From NCBI GenBank assembly GCA_017472375.1, contig JAFUQL010000227.1, positions 1 through 10,216 on the forward strand: a stretch of DNA of 10,216 bases, written 5' to 3'. The position numbers and the translations under genes were made by a program. The DNA comes from Oscillospiraceae bacterium. GTDB lineage: Bacteria; Bacillota; Clostridia; Oscillospirales; Ruminococcaceae. The notes beneath the pieces were generated by a model. It was not told the origin of the DNA and made no database searches. It worked only from the letters and a program-made list of their open reading frames with translations. Shown in pieces: positions 1 to 6,576 of the stretch; within the stretch, counting starts at the first letter, position 1; each line of letters begins with the position of its first letter.

Positions 1-836
1 ACTACCGCAATCTGATGCTGGCTGCACTGCCCGGCGGCAGCGGGCTGCTCACCGGTGTTCCGCCGGAGGAGGAGGCACGCTACATCGAAGCCGCGCAGAC
101 TGTTCCGCAGGCAGAATCCATTCGGGCGATCCAGGCCCTCGGCGGCGCCATGGAGCGGATGAACCGCGGCACCGACCAGCGGATCGAGCTGGAACTGGCA
201 CTGTTCAGTCTGACTGAGCCCATACCGGCCGCCGCGCCTGCGCCCCAGCTGGCACAGGCGCCGTTTGTGTCTGCACCGGCGGCGCAGACACCGGTTTCGT
301 CCACCTGGGTACCCCAGGCACCGGCACAGGAAGAGGATCTTCCGCCCTGGGACATCGAGGTCCCTGCGGCGTACATCGCCGAAGCGCCGAAGCCCGCCGC
401 CGAGCCTAAGCCGACCGTGTCCGTGCCCGACGAGGGCGCCGCACCGCTGATGGAGACCCCGTCTGCCGCACCCTCTGATCTGAGCAAAGGCCCCATCCCC
501 TATCCCCAATGGCCGGATGTGGTGCAGGTACTGCTGAACAGTGAGCGCATGAAGGGCGAGCACGCCGTCCTACCCTATTTACGCACCAGCAAGGCATACT
601 TTGATGGCAAGCGCATTCTGATCGACGGCGGCGAGGTGTTCCGGGATTTTCTGCGGGTCAACAAGGATACTCAGAAGCTCATCAAGGATATCATTGAAGA
701 AAAGACCGGTGTGCGCTGCCCGATCGGTCCCTACACGCCGCCTAAGGCTGCTGGGCCTGTGTCCGTCAGCCTTGAGGATACCCTGCAGCAGCTTCAGTCC
801 AAAGGGGTCGCAGTGGTCATCGACGACAAGAAATAA
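1..836 (+). CDS. dnaX: DNA polymerase III subunit gamma/tau, C-terminal part (5' end outside window)
   Basis: The frame is open from the left edge (first full codon at 3) and stops with TAA at 834-836, so about 277 C-terminal residues are visible. The ATPase domains lie upstream. The first ~70 visible residues resemble the helical collar domain (domain III) of the clamp-loader tau/gamma subunit; the stretch MNRGTDQRIELELALFSL matches the family's usual end of that domain. A Pro/Ala-rich linker of about 90 residues follows, then a folded-looking tail from about visible residue 165 (KGPIPYPQWPDVVQVLL onward). In the family, the tail of tau contacts polymerase and helicase; that role is inferred here. 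Placement directly before ybaB and recR is the classic dnaX-ybaB-recR order and supports the call. The internal ATG at 15 is not the true start. Confidence 0.9.
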   Translation, partial: YRNLMLAALPGGSGLLTGVPPEEEARYIEAAQTVPQAESIRAIQALGGAMERMNRGTDQRIELELALFSLTEPIPAAAPAPQLAQAPFVSAPAAQTPVSSTWVPQAPAQEEDLPPWDIEVPAAYIAEAPKPAAEPKPTVSVPDEGAAPLMETPSAAPSDLSKGPIPYPQWPDVVQVLLNSERMKGEHAVLPYLRTSKAYFDGKRILIDGGEVFRDFLRVNKDTQKLIKDIIEEKTGVRCPIGPYTPPKAAGPVSVSLEDTLQQLQSKGVAVVIDDKK

Positions 837-913
837 AGCGTTTTGCTGCAAAGCGAATACACTTTACACATACAAAATTCAACGAAACAACAAATTGTTT
901 GGAGGAACCGATC
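837..913 (+). other. AT-rich dnaX-ybaB intergenic leader
   Basis: This 77-base gap is clearly richer in A and T than the genes on either side. It holds a short inverted repeat, AAACAA (885-890) and TTGTTT (895-900), directly before the ybaB ribosome binding site. I could not find a well-spaced -35/-10 pair, so I do not call a promoter. The simplest reading is an untranslated spacer within the operon that keeps the ybaB start unstructured. Confidence 0.35.
901..906 (+). promoter_or_regulatory. ribosome binding site of ybaB
   Basis: GGAGGA lies 7 bases before the ATG at 914. It decides the start: a longer reading beginning with TTG at 899 would translate through this site and is therefore unlikely. 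Confidence 0.8.
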
Positions 914-1252
914 ATGAAAGCAAGAATGCCTCAGGGTTACGGCCGCCCCGATGTGAACGCGCTGATGCGCCAGGCCCAGAAGATGCAGGAAGATATGAAG
1001 GCCAAGCAGGCCGAGCTGGAGGCCACCGAGTATCAGGGCAGTGCCAGCGGCGGTATGGTGCAGGTCACCATGACCGGCAAGCATCAGGTCACCGCCATCA
1101 AGATCAATCCTGACGTTGTGGATCCCGATGACATCGAGATGCTGGAGGATCTGATCGCCGCTGCGGTGAACGATGCGGTGCGCGCTGTGGATGAGGACGC
1201 CACGGAGCAGATGGGCAAGCTGACCGGCGGCATGAACATCCCCGGCCTGTAA
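914..1252 (+). CDS. ybaB: YbaB/EbfC family nucleoid-associated protein
   Basis: The 112-residue product has the usual length and pattern of the YbaB/EbfC family. It has an N-terminal helix (NALMRQAQKMQEDMKAKQAE), a central beta region with the glycine-rich SASGGMVQVTMTGKHQV segment, a conserved INPDVVDPDDIEMLEDLI stretch and a C-terminal helix ending in a Gly/Met tail. Family members are small dimeric DNA-binding proteins that coat the nucleoid and are often linked to recombination and repair. The gene sits between dnaX and recR, its most conserved neighbourhood, with recR starting 15 bases downstream. The ATG at 914 is preferred because of the GGAGGA ahead of it. Confidence 0.93.
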   Translation: MKARMPQGYGRPDVNALMRQAQKMQEDMKAKQAELEATEYQGSASGGMVQVTMTGKHQVTAIKINPDVVDPDDIEMLEDLIAAAVNDAVRAVDEDATEQMGKLTGGMNIPGL

Positions 1253-1267
1253 CTCTGGAGGGACTGC

Positions 1268-1867
1268 ATGGGCAACAACGCTGAACCGCTGGAGCGTCTG
1301 ATCGAGCAGTTCAATCAGTTCCCCGGCGTAGGCCGCAAGGGTGCCACCCGCATGGCTTATCAGGTGCTGAGCATGCAGCCTGCCCAGGCCATGGAGCTGG
1401 CCAAAGCCATTCAGGATGCGCACACCCGCCTGCATCGCTGCCGGATCTGCATGAACTACACCGAGCAGGACACCTGCAAAGTGTGCAGTTCTGCCAAGCG
1501 CGACCGTTCCATGATCTGTGTGGTGGAGAGCCCCCGGGACATCGTTTCCTTTGAGCGCACCCGGGAATACAATGGCATGTACCATGTGCTGCACGGCCTG
1601 ATCTCCCCTATGGATGGTGTGACCGCCGATCAGCTCTGCGTAAAGGAGCTGTTGGCCCGCCTGACCGACGGCACTGTGCAGGAGGTCATCATGGCAACCA
1701 ATCCCACGGTGGAGGGCGAAGCAACGGCCATGTACCTGGCCAAACTCATCAAGCCGCTGGGGGTCAGAGTTTCCCGGCTTGCCTATGGCCTGCCGGTGGG
1801 CTCCAGCCTGGAATACGCCGATGAGACCACCCTGTTCCGGGCATTCACCGGCCGCGATGAGCTATAA
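1268..1867 (+). CDS. recR: Recombination mediator protein RecR
   Basis: The 199-residue product has the standard RecR length and all its parts in order. These are a helix-hairpin-helix (FPGVGRKGATRMAYQ, residues 18-32), a four-cysteine zinc finger (C58, C61, C70, C73), a Toprim domain beginning ICVVESPRD (83-91), and a conserved C-terminal segment with GLPVGSSLEYAD. RecR acts in the cytoplasm with RecO, and in some lineages RecF, to load RecA on SSB-coated single-stranded DNA during gap repair. The start has GGAGGGA (1257-1263) before the ATG. No terminator follows the stop, so operon transcripts probably run on through the downstream tRNA to its terminator. Confidence 0.97.
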   Translation: MGNNAEPLERLIEQFNQFPGVGRKGATRMAYQVLSMQPAQAMELAKAIQDAHTRLHRCRICMNYTEQDTCKVCSSAKRDRSMICVVESPRDIVSFERTREYNGMYHVLHGLISPMDGVTADQLCVKELLARLTDGTVQEVIMATNPTVEGEATAMYLAKLIKPLGVRVSRLAYGLPVGSSLEYADETTLFRAFTGRDEL

Positions 1868-1882
1868 GCATCCCCGCTGTCG

Positions 1883-1911
1883 TTGACTTTTCCGGCTTCA
1901 TATTGTATGAT
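1883..1911 (+). promoter_or_regulatory. sigma-A-type promoter of the tRNA-Leu gene
   Basis: TTGACT at 1883-1888 and TATGAT at 1906-1911 are separated by exactly 17 bases, each one mismatch from the housekeeping consensus. Transcription would begin near 1918, giving a leader of about 43 bases before the tRNA at 1961. The site lies just after recR and points toward the tRNA. The rest of the recR-tRNA gap holds only GC-rich palindromic bits (around GGCCGGCC and CCTGCAGG) with no clear role. Confidence 0.75.
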
Positions 1912-1960
1912 TAGCAATAACCTCGCAGACTGTTCCCATTGGCCGGCCTGCAGGTTTTGG

Positions 1961-2047
1961 GCCGCTGTGGCGGAATTGGCAGACGCAAGGGACTTAAAAT
2001 CCCTCGCTGGCAACAGCATACCGGTTCGATCCCGGTCAGCGGCACCA
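1961..2047 (+). tRNA. tRNA-Leu (anticodon UAA)
   Basis: An 87-base cloverleaf is visible. The acceptor stem is GCCGCTG (1961-1967) paired with CAGCGGC (2037-2043), with discriminator A2044 and an encoded CCA at 2045-2047. The anticodon stem AGGGA/TCCCT (1988-1992, 2000-2004) encloses the loop CTTAAAA with TAA at 1995-1997. The long variable arm GCTG-GCAA-CAGC is typical of class II tRNAs, and the T arm is ACCGG-TTCGATC-CCGGT. The anticodon reads UUA, and UUG by wobble. A promoter precedes it and an intrinsic terminator follows within 8 bases. Confidence 0.97.
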
Positions 2048-2054
2048 TTTGGTT

Positions 2055-2098
2055 AAAAGCGGGGCGGGCCCGATGTGCCCTGCCCCGCTTTTCTTTTT
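2055..2098 (+). terminator. strong intrinsic terminator after tRNA-Leu
   Basis: AAAAGCGGGGCGGGC (2055-2069) pairs with GCCC (2077-2080) and GCCCCGCTTTT (2082-2092), with one bulged T at 2081 and a 7-base loop. The T-rich tract TTTTCTTTTT (2089-2098) follows. The very GC-rich stem should end tRNA transcription efficiently, and also any read-through from dnaX-ybaB-recR. Confidence 0.9.
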
Positions 2099-2105
2099 AC
2101 TTTTG

Positions 2106-2114
2106 AAGGGAGGG
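2106..2114 (+). promoter_or_regulatory. ribosome binding site deciding the TTG start of the membrane protein gene
   Basis: A purine-rich AAGGGAGGG lies 6 bases before TTG at 2121. It decides the start: the only other upstream starts, such as TTG at 2049, would translate through the tRNA terminator hairpin. Confidence 0.75.
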
Positions 2115-2120
2115 ATCGCC

Positions 2121-4097
2121 TTGTCATCGGCATCTCCGTTTGCACACCCTAAGCAGCTCACCTCTCGTCAACAGTTCCTGCTGGGCTGCGTGATCGGTGC
2201 GGCTGCCTTCCTGCTTTTGTTCGGGTTTGGCCCGCTGGATGTCACCAACGACCTCTGGCTGCGGAGTGGTTTTGTGGAGAAGGATGCCATCCAGCATTAC
2301 ACCGGCTGGCTGTTCTACCGCGAGAGCGCCTTATCCATCCCCTTTGGTACTGCGGAGTCCATCAACTGGCCGCAGGGGCTGAGTATTGCATTCACCGATT
2401 CCATCCCGCTGTTTGCCGTGTTCTTCCGCCTGATCGAGGGGATCCTTCCGGCCACTTTCCAGTATTTCGGCCTGTTTGCCTTTCTGTGCTTTGTACTGCA
2501 GGGCGGATTTGCCGCGCTGCTGCTGGGGCTGTTCACCCGGTCTGCGGCCGCGCTGGTGCTGGGCTGCCTGCCCTTTGTATTTAGCCCGGTGCTGGTGGAA
2601 CGTACCTTCCGCCATACTTCGCTGGGAGCACAGTTTTTGATCGTCGCGGCGCTGTATTATTACATTCGGGGCCGGCGTGAAAAGCGCGTATGCTGGCCCG
2701 GGCTTTTTGCGGTGAACGTCCTCACCATTGCCCTGCACCCCTATTTTGTTCCCATGACCTACGCCTTCACTGCGGCACTGGTTTTGGGCGTGATGGTGGA
2801 TACCCGCACTGCTGCTCGTCCTCTGGGCTTTTTGGCCGGCAATTTGGCCGCGACTGTGGCAGCGGGCTGGCTGTTCGGCCTGTTCACCGGCTCCGCCGAG
2901 GGCGGAAGTACCGTGGAGTTCGGTTACTTCGGCATGAATCTGAACGCATTGTGGAACCCCATCAGCCGATGGACCACTGTATGGAGCCGTGTCCTGCCGG
3001 TTCAAAATCAGGTGCGCGGGAACTATGATGCATTCAATTATCTCGCCCTTGGAATGCTGCTGGCCTGTGTGGCGCTGGCTGTCTGGGCCGTTTTGCATCG
3101 GCACGAATCCCTCACAAGCATGCGCTGCCACTGGCCGCTGCTGCTGGTCTGCCTGTGCCTGACCGTGTTTGCCGTCAGCCATGTGGTCACTGCCAATGGT
3201 GCGACCCTGTTTACCCTGCCGCTGCCCCATGCACTGGTGCGGCTGGCCACCACCTTCCGCTCCAGCGGGCGGATGTTCTGGCCGGTCTATTATCTCATTT
3301 TCACCTGCTGCATCGTGTTCACTTTGCGCCTGAAACCGCAGAAGGCAGCGGCCGGTGCGCTGGCACTGCTGGCTGCCGTACAGCTCTGGGACATCTCCCC
3401 TGCGCTGATCGAGCGCGGCAGCGAGATGCGAAATTACCAGGCCGAGTATCCCTCACCGCTGACCAGCTCCTTCTGGGAAGCGGCCGCTGACCGTTATGAT
3501 CACATCGTATCGCTGGACGAACTGCAGGAAGAACCCCTGCATCTGGCACTTTGGGCGGCGGATCACCATCTGACGACCAACGATCCCTTCGCTGCACGCT
3601 GGGATGAGGATGCGCTGGCCGAACAACGCCAGAGCCTCATCGATGCACTGCTGGCCGGGCAGACTGAGCCGGACTGCCTCTATCTCGTCCATGAAGAGGC
3701 GCTGTTCCTGGAATTGGCCGATGTGCTGCAGGCGGATGCCTTCTGCGCGCATCTGGAGGGCGGGTGGTATGTCATCGCTCCGGGGCTGGAATACACCGGC
3801 ACAGATGCGATAGTCTATGGTCCGCAGGGCGAGGGCTTCCCGCTGCACATCAGCGATTACACCGACAGCATCTGGGACAAGGGCGTGCTCGTGCGGGAAG
3901 AGCCCTATCAGACACTGCTCTTCCCCGATTGTGCGTTTACCCGCCGCCAGCTGGAGGGCATGACCGCTCTCGCCGCCGATGGCATCGAGTACCCCATTTT
4001 GAACGTAGACGACAAAGACGCCGGGTGGCTGATGGTCACCCTTGACATTCCCGATGCCCGCATCCTGCAGGGCAAAGAATTGGAGAGTATCGCATGA
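2121..4097 (+). CDS. polytopic membrane protein, DUF6311-like
   Basis: The product is 658 residues from a TTG start supported by AAGGGAGGG. A short polar N-terminus leads into a first membrane helix (about residues 19-36), then an extracytoplasmic-looking loop with DVTNDLWL and DAIQHYTGWLFYR, a conserved FTDSIPLFAVFF segment and many further hydrophobic helices to about residue 430. About 220 mostly soluble residues follow. The layout (acidic residues after the first helix, many helices, soluble tail) recalls GT-C-type glycosyltransferases and the DUF6311 family, whose members are thought to work on surface polysaccharide. I recognise the family by its pattern from memory; no substrate can be read from the sequence. 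The stop overlaps the next gene's start as ATGA, so the two are probably translationally coupled. No promoter is visible between the tRNA terminator and this gene. Confidence 0.75.
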   Translation: MSSASPFAHPKQLTSRQQFLLGCVIGAAAFLLLFGFGPLDVTNDLWLRSGFVEKDAIQHYTGWLFYRESALSIPFGTAESINWPQGLSIAFTDSIPLFAVFFRLIEGILPATFQYFGLFAFLCFVLQGGFAALLLGLFTRSAAALVLGCLPFVFSPVLVERTFRHTSLGAQFLIVAALYYYIRGRREKRVCWPGLFAVNVLTIALHPYFVPMTYAFTAALVLGVMVDTRTAARPLGFLAGNLAATVAAGWLFGLFTGSAEGGSTVEFGYFGMNLNALWNPISRWTTVWSRVLPVQNQVRGNYDAFNYLALGMLLACVALAVWAVLHRHESLTSMRCHWPLLLVCLCLTVFAVSHVVTANGATLFTLPLPHALVRLATTFRSSGRMFWPVYYLIFTCCIVFTLRLKPQKAAAGALALLAAVQLWDISPALIERGSEMRNYQAEYPSPLTSSFWEAAADRYDHIVSLDELQEEPLHLALWAADHHLTTNDPFAARWDEDALAEQRQSLIDALLAGQTEPDCLYLVHEEALFLELADVLQADAFCAHLEGGWYVIAPGLEYTGTDAIVYGPQGEGFPLHISDYTDSIWDKGVLVREEPYQTLLFPDCAFTRRQLEGMTALAADGIEYPILNVDDKDAGWLMVTLDIPDARILQGKELESIA

Positions 4098-5029
4098 GGA
4101 TCATCAAAGTACGCTGCCTTGTTCCGGTCCGTCTGGATAAATATCTGATGGACCAGTTCCCCACCCTGGGCACAGGCCGCCTGAACAAAGCACTGCGTGA
4201 AAACAAGATCAAGCTCAACGGAAAAAAGCAGCCTCTGTCCACCCGTGTGCAGAATGGTGACGAGATCCGGCTGTTCATCCTGGACGAAGTGCTGGACGGC
4301 GCGGATGGCAAAGGCACCGTGACCGGCGCCCGCGCTCCTGCACAGGTCGTATATGAGGATGAGCAGCTTCTGATCGTCAACAAGCCTGCGGGTCTGCCCA
4401 CCCAAGGCCCCAGCGATGAGGACAATCTGGAAAGCCGTGTGGCTCTTACAATGGCCCAAAATGGCCAGAAGGGACAGGCGCCCCAGCTTTGCCATCGGCT
4501 GGACACCGGCACCAGCGGTCTGGTGGTGCTGGCCAAGACTGCTGAGGCTGAGGCGCTGATGGGGGCGCTGATCCGGGAGCACCGGGTGCGCAAGCAATAC
4601 CTGTGTGTCACCTTCGGCAGACCCAAGCCGGAGGCGGATGTGCTGCAGGGCTATCTGGTCAAGGATGCCGACAAGGGCATGGTGTACATCGAGAGCAAAA
4701 ACCTGCCCGGCTCCCGCCCGGTGCGCACCGAGTACAAGACCATCGCGGTGAGCGGCCGTATGGCATTGCTGCAGGTGGAGCTGGTCACCGGCCGCACCCA
4801 TCAGATCCGGGCGCACATGGCCAGCATCGGCTGCCCGATCCTGGGTGACAGCAAATACGGCAACAACGCCGCCAACCGGGAACTGAAGCTGAAGTATCAG
4901 GCTCTGTGTGCTTATCAGCTTACCTTCCCCGACCTGACCGGCACCGTGCTGGAGGGCATGAGCGGCAAGGTACTGCACTGTGAAAAGCCCTGGTATTACG
5001 GCCAGATCCTTGACGGCACTTTGAAATAA
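4094..5029 (+). CDS. RluA/RluD-family RNA pseudouridine synthase
   Basis: The 311-residue product has an N-terminal S4 RNA-binding domain (about residues 10-60, with VRLDKYL and KIKLNGK) and a pseudouridine synthase catalytic domain. The latter shows VNKPAGLPTQ (95-104), the catalytic motif HRLDTGTSGLVVLAKT with Asp137 as the predicted nucleophile, and GRTHQIRAHM (233-242). The family converts uridine to pseudouridine in 23S rRNA or tRNA in the cytoplasm. The S4 plus catalytic layout is that of RluC/RluD-type enzymes, but the target site cannot be assigned from sequence. The ATG overlaps the upstream stop by ATGA and has GGAGAG (4082-4087) six bases ahead of it. Confidence 0.93.
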   Translation: MRIIKVRCLVPVRLDKYLMDQFPTLGTGRLNKALRENKIKLNGKKQPLSTRVQNGDEIRLFILDEVLDGADGKGTVTGARAPAQVVYEDEQLLIVNKPAGLPTQGPSDEDNLESRVALTMAQNGQKGQAPQLCHRLDTGTSGLVVLAKTAEAEALMGALIREHRVRKQYLCVTFGRPKPEADVLQGYLVKDADKGMVYIESKNLPGSRPVRTEYKTIAVSGRMALLQVELVTGRTHQIRAHMASIGCPILGDSKYGNNAANRELKLKYQALCAYQLTFPDLTGTVLEGMSGKVLHCEKPWYYGQILDGTLK

Positions 5030-5082
5030 TTCCCGCGTTCCTTTCGTTTACAGGGCATAAGAAAACAAAGGAGCGATCGGAA

Positions 5083-5925
5083 ATGGACATGGTTTCTCTG
5101 CTGAAACAAATGCAGCGCAGTGCGATCCGCCTGACCATCGGCGGTACAGCTCACACCCGTGTGGGCGCTTCCCGGTTCGGCGGCGTGCCGGATGTGCCGG
5201 AGGATTTTAACTGGCCCGTCTTTGAGACTGCATCTTTTGATGATGACGAGGTCAAAGCACGTCCGCTGGCCTTTCTTGCACAGATCAACTGCGCCGAGGC
5301 AGCAACGCTGGCACCCGATGAGTTTCTTCCTCAAACCGGGATCCTTTCCTTTTTCTATGAGCTGGGCTCCCAGCGCTGGGGATTTGATCCGGCGGATGCC
5401 GGCTGTGCCCGGGTGTTCTGGTTTGAGGATGTCGACGCGCTAAAGCCCGCCATGGTGCCTGATGCGCTGCCAGAGGATTTTTGCCTGCCTGCGCTGGATG
5501 TGTGTATGCAGAGCGAAGCTTCCCTGCCCGGCTGGGAGGACTTTGCCGCCGCGTACCCGGATACCGGGGACTGGGAGGCATTCGATGCGCTGAGGAGCAG
5601 CCTCGGCTGCGAGTGGCCGGCCAACCGCAGTGCCCTGCTCGGCTGGCCCGACGTCATCCAGAACAGCATGACCTTCGAGTGCGAGATGGTAAGCCGCGGC
5701 CATTATCTCGGCGGCGGCTCGCAAGGCCTGCCCGAAGCGGATGCGGCCTATGCAAAGACCCACTCGCTGGAGGATTGGCAGCTCCTGTTCCAGCTGGACA
5801 CGGTGAGCAGCGGCAGTTTCGAACTGATGTTCGGTGACTGCGGCCGGATCTATTTTTACATCCGGCGCGAGGATCTGAAGGAACGTCGTTTTGACAGGGT
5901 CTGGCTGATCCTGCAATGCGGTTAA
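5083..5925 (+). CDS. DUF1963 (YwqG-like) domain protein
   Basis: The 280-residue soluble protein has the layout of the DUF1963/YwqG family: an early SRFGGVPDVPEDFNWP motif (residues ~30-45), PLAFLAQIN (~60-68), LPQTGILSFFYEL, a central LLGWPDVIQ, and a C-terminal MFGDCGRIYFYIRREDL before the tail. No signal peptide or membrane helix is seen. The family's biochemical role is unknown; members often sit beside unrelated housekeeping or toxin-immunity-like genes, so context says little. The start has AAGGAG (5068-5073) nine bases before ATG. It lies 53 bases after the pseudouridine synthase gene, and I see no clear promoter in that gap, so it may be the last gene of that transcript. A strong hairpin terminator follows. 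Confidence 0.88.
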   Translation: MDMVSLLKQMQRSAIRLTIGGTAHTRVGASRFGGVPDVPEDFNWPVFETASFDDDEVKARPLAFLAQINCAEAATLAPDEFLPQTGILSFFYELGSQRWGFDPADAGCARVFWFEDVDALKPAMVPDALPEDFCLPALDVCMQSEASLPGWEDFAAAYPDTGDWEAFDALRSSLGCEWPANRSALLGWPDVIQNSMTFECEMVSRGHYLGGGSQGLPEADAAYAKTHSLEDWQLLFQLDTVSSGSFELMFGDCGRIYFYIRREDLKERRFDRVWLILQCG

Positions 5926-5934
5926 ACAACAAAC

Positions 5935-5985
5935 AAAAGTGCGCCTGTGTGATGGATACTCCACACACAGGCGCACTTTTTTATG
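5935..5985. terminator. bidirectional intrinsic terminator between convergent genes
   Basis: A perfect 17-base-pair stem pairs 5935-5951 (AAAAGTGCGCCTGTGTG) with 5964-5980 (CACACAGGCGCACTTTT) around a 12-base loop. The plus-strand transcript ends in six T residues (5977-5982). Read on the minus strand, the stem is followed by a T-rich tract (complement of the A-rich 5924-5938), so it can also end the rnmV transcript. It serves the DUF1963 gene from the left and the apt-like/comEC/holA/rnmV cluster from the right. Confidence 0.9.
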
Positions 5986-6576
5986 TTTGCGGATCCGTTT
6001 TCAAAAGCGCATCCAGCTCTTCAAAGCTGTACAACTCATTGAGGACCTGGCACAATGCCTTTTTGGAGAGCCGCGGCGGCAGGCCGAGCCGTTTCAGCAC
6101 GGCAAACCGCACATCCGCACAGCCATTGCTGCCGGACAGCCCCCAGTCGAACAGATCTCCATAGGTGATCTCCCGCCCGGTGCGGGGCCTGCGCTCCCGG
6201 CCGCCGGCCGTGAGGAGCGCCTGGCGGATCAGTTCCGCAGGGACACCTCCACCCCGAGCAACCCTTCCTTGCCGGGCTTTTCCTTGCGCGATTCTTTGCC
6301 AGGGATAGCCGGCACATAGGCCTGGCTGACATACTTCTCCCCCACAAGGTTGCTGACAAAGTTGCGGATCCGGAACCCGGCGGCATCCGAATCGGTGAGA
6401 ATGATGACACCGCGCCGGCGGCCCAGCTCCTTTAACAGTTCCTGCTTCTCTTTGTCTTTATAGATCGCAAATCCATCGGTGATCATAATGAGGCCATCCA
6501 CCAGGCTGCTCAGCTTGGCTGCATCATAACGGCCTTCCACAAGGATCACCTGCTCGATGCGAAGCTTTTCGTTCAT
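5981..6576 (-). pseudogene. rnmV: Ribonuclease M5, apparent frameshift
   Basis: RNase M5 completes maturation of 5S rRNA in Gram-positive bacteria. From ATG 6576 the frame gives the Toprim domain with VILVEGRYD (residues 10-18, Glu14) and VIILTDSDAAGFRIRN (Asp62, Asp64), then GLLGVEVS, and hits TGA at 6231-6229 after 115 residues. One base over, the reading continues without a stop as AELIRQALLTAGG, then TGREITYGDLFDWGLSGS, to TAA at 5983-5981; this is the expected C-terminal DUF4093-type region. Adding one C (a fourth G on the plus strand at 6240-6242) restores a single frame of about 198 residues reading GVEVSPAELIRQAL, near the usual family length. The start overlaps the holA stop by ATGA and has GGGAGG six bases ahead. 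The break may be a real mutation or a sequencing error; I see no slippery site for programmed frameshifting. Confidence 0.85.

Noticed and set aside
794..1594. Minus-strand open frame (266 codons) opposite ybaB and recR
   Set aside because: It spans two well-supported genes and an intergenic gap, with no family pattern.
1921..1960. GGCCGGCC and CCTGCAGG palindromes before the tRNA as an attachment or operator site
   Set aside because: They are short and expected by chance at this GC content. There is no integrase gene nearby and no repeat of the tRNA 3' end downstream in the window.
2049..2120. Longer N-terminus for the membrane protein starting at TTG 2049
   Set aside because: It would translate through the tRNA terminator hairpin, while AAGGGAGGG fits the TTG at 2121.
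2331..3230. Minus-strand open frame (299 codons) opposite the membrane protein
   Set aside because: Its translation is rich in Gln, His and Arg without domain structure, as expected for the complement of a membrane protein gene.
3908..4978. Long minus-strand open frame (356 codons)
   Set aside because: It lies opposite the pseudouridine synthase gene, which has clear family motifs. Its own translation shows no recognisable domain; long antisense frames are expected in GC-rich DNA.
6229..6260. Programmed -1 frameshifting in rnmV
   Set aside because: The sequence around TCC CTG lacks an X XXY YYZ-type slippery heptamer and I saw no obvious stimulatory structure; a lost base in a short run is simpler.
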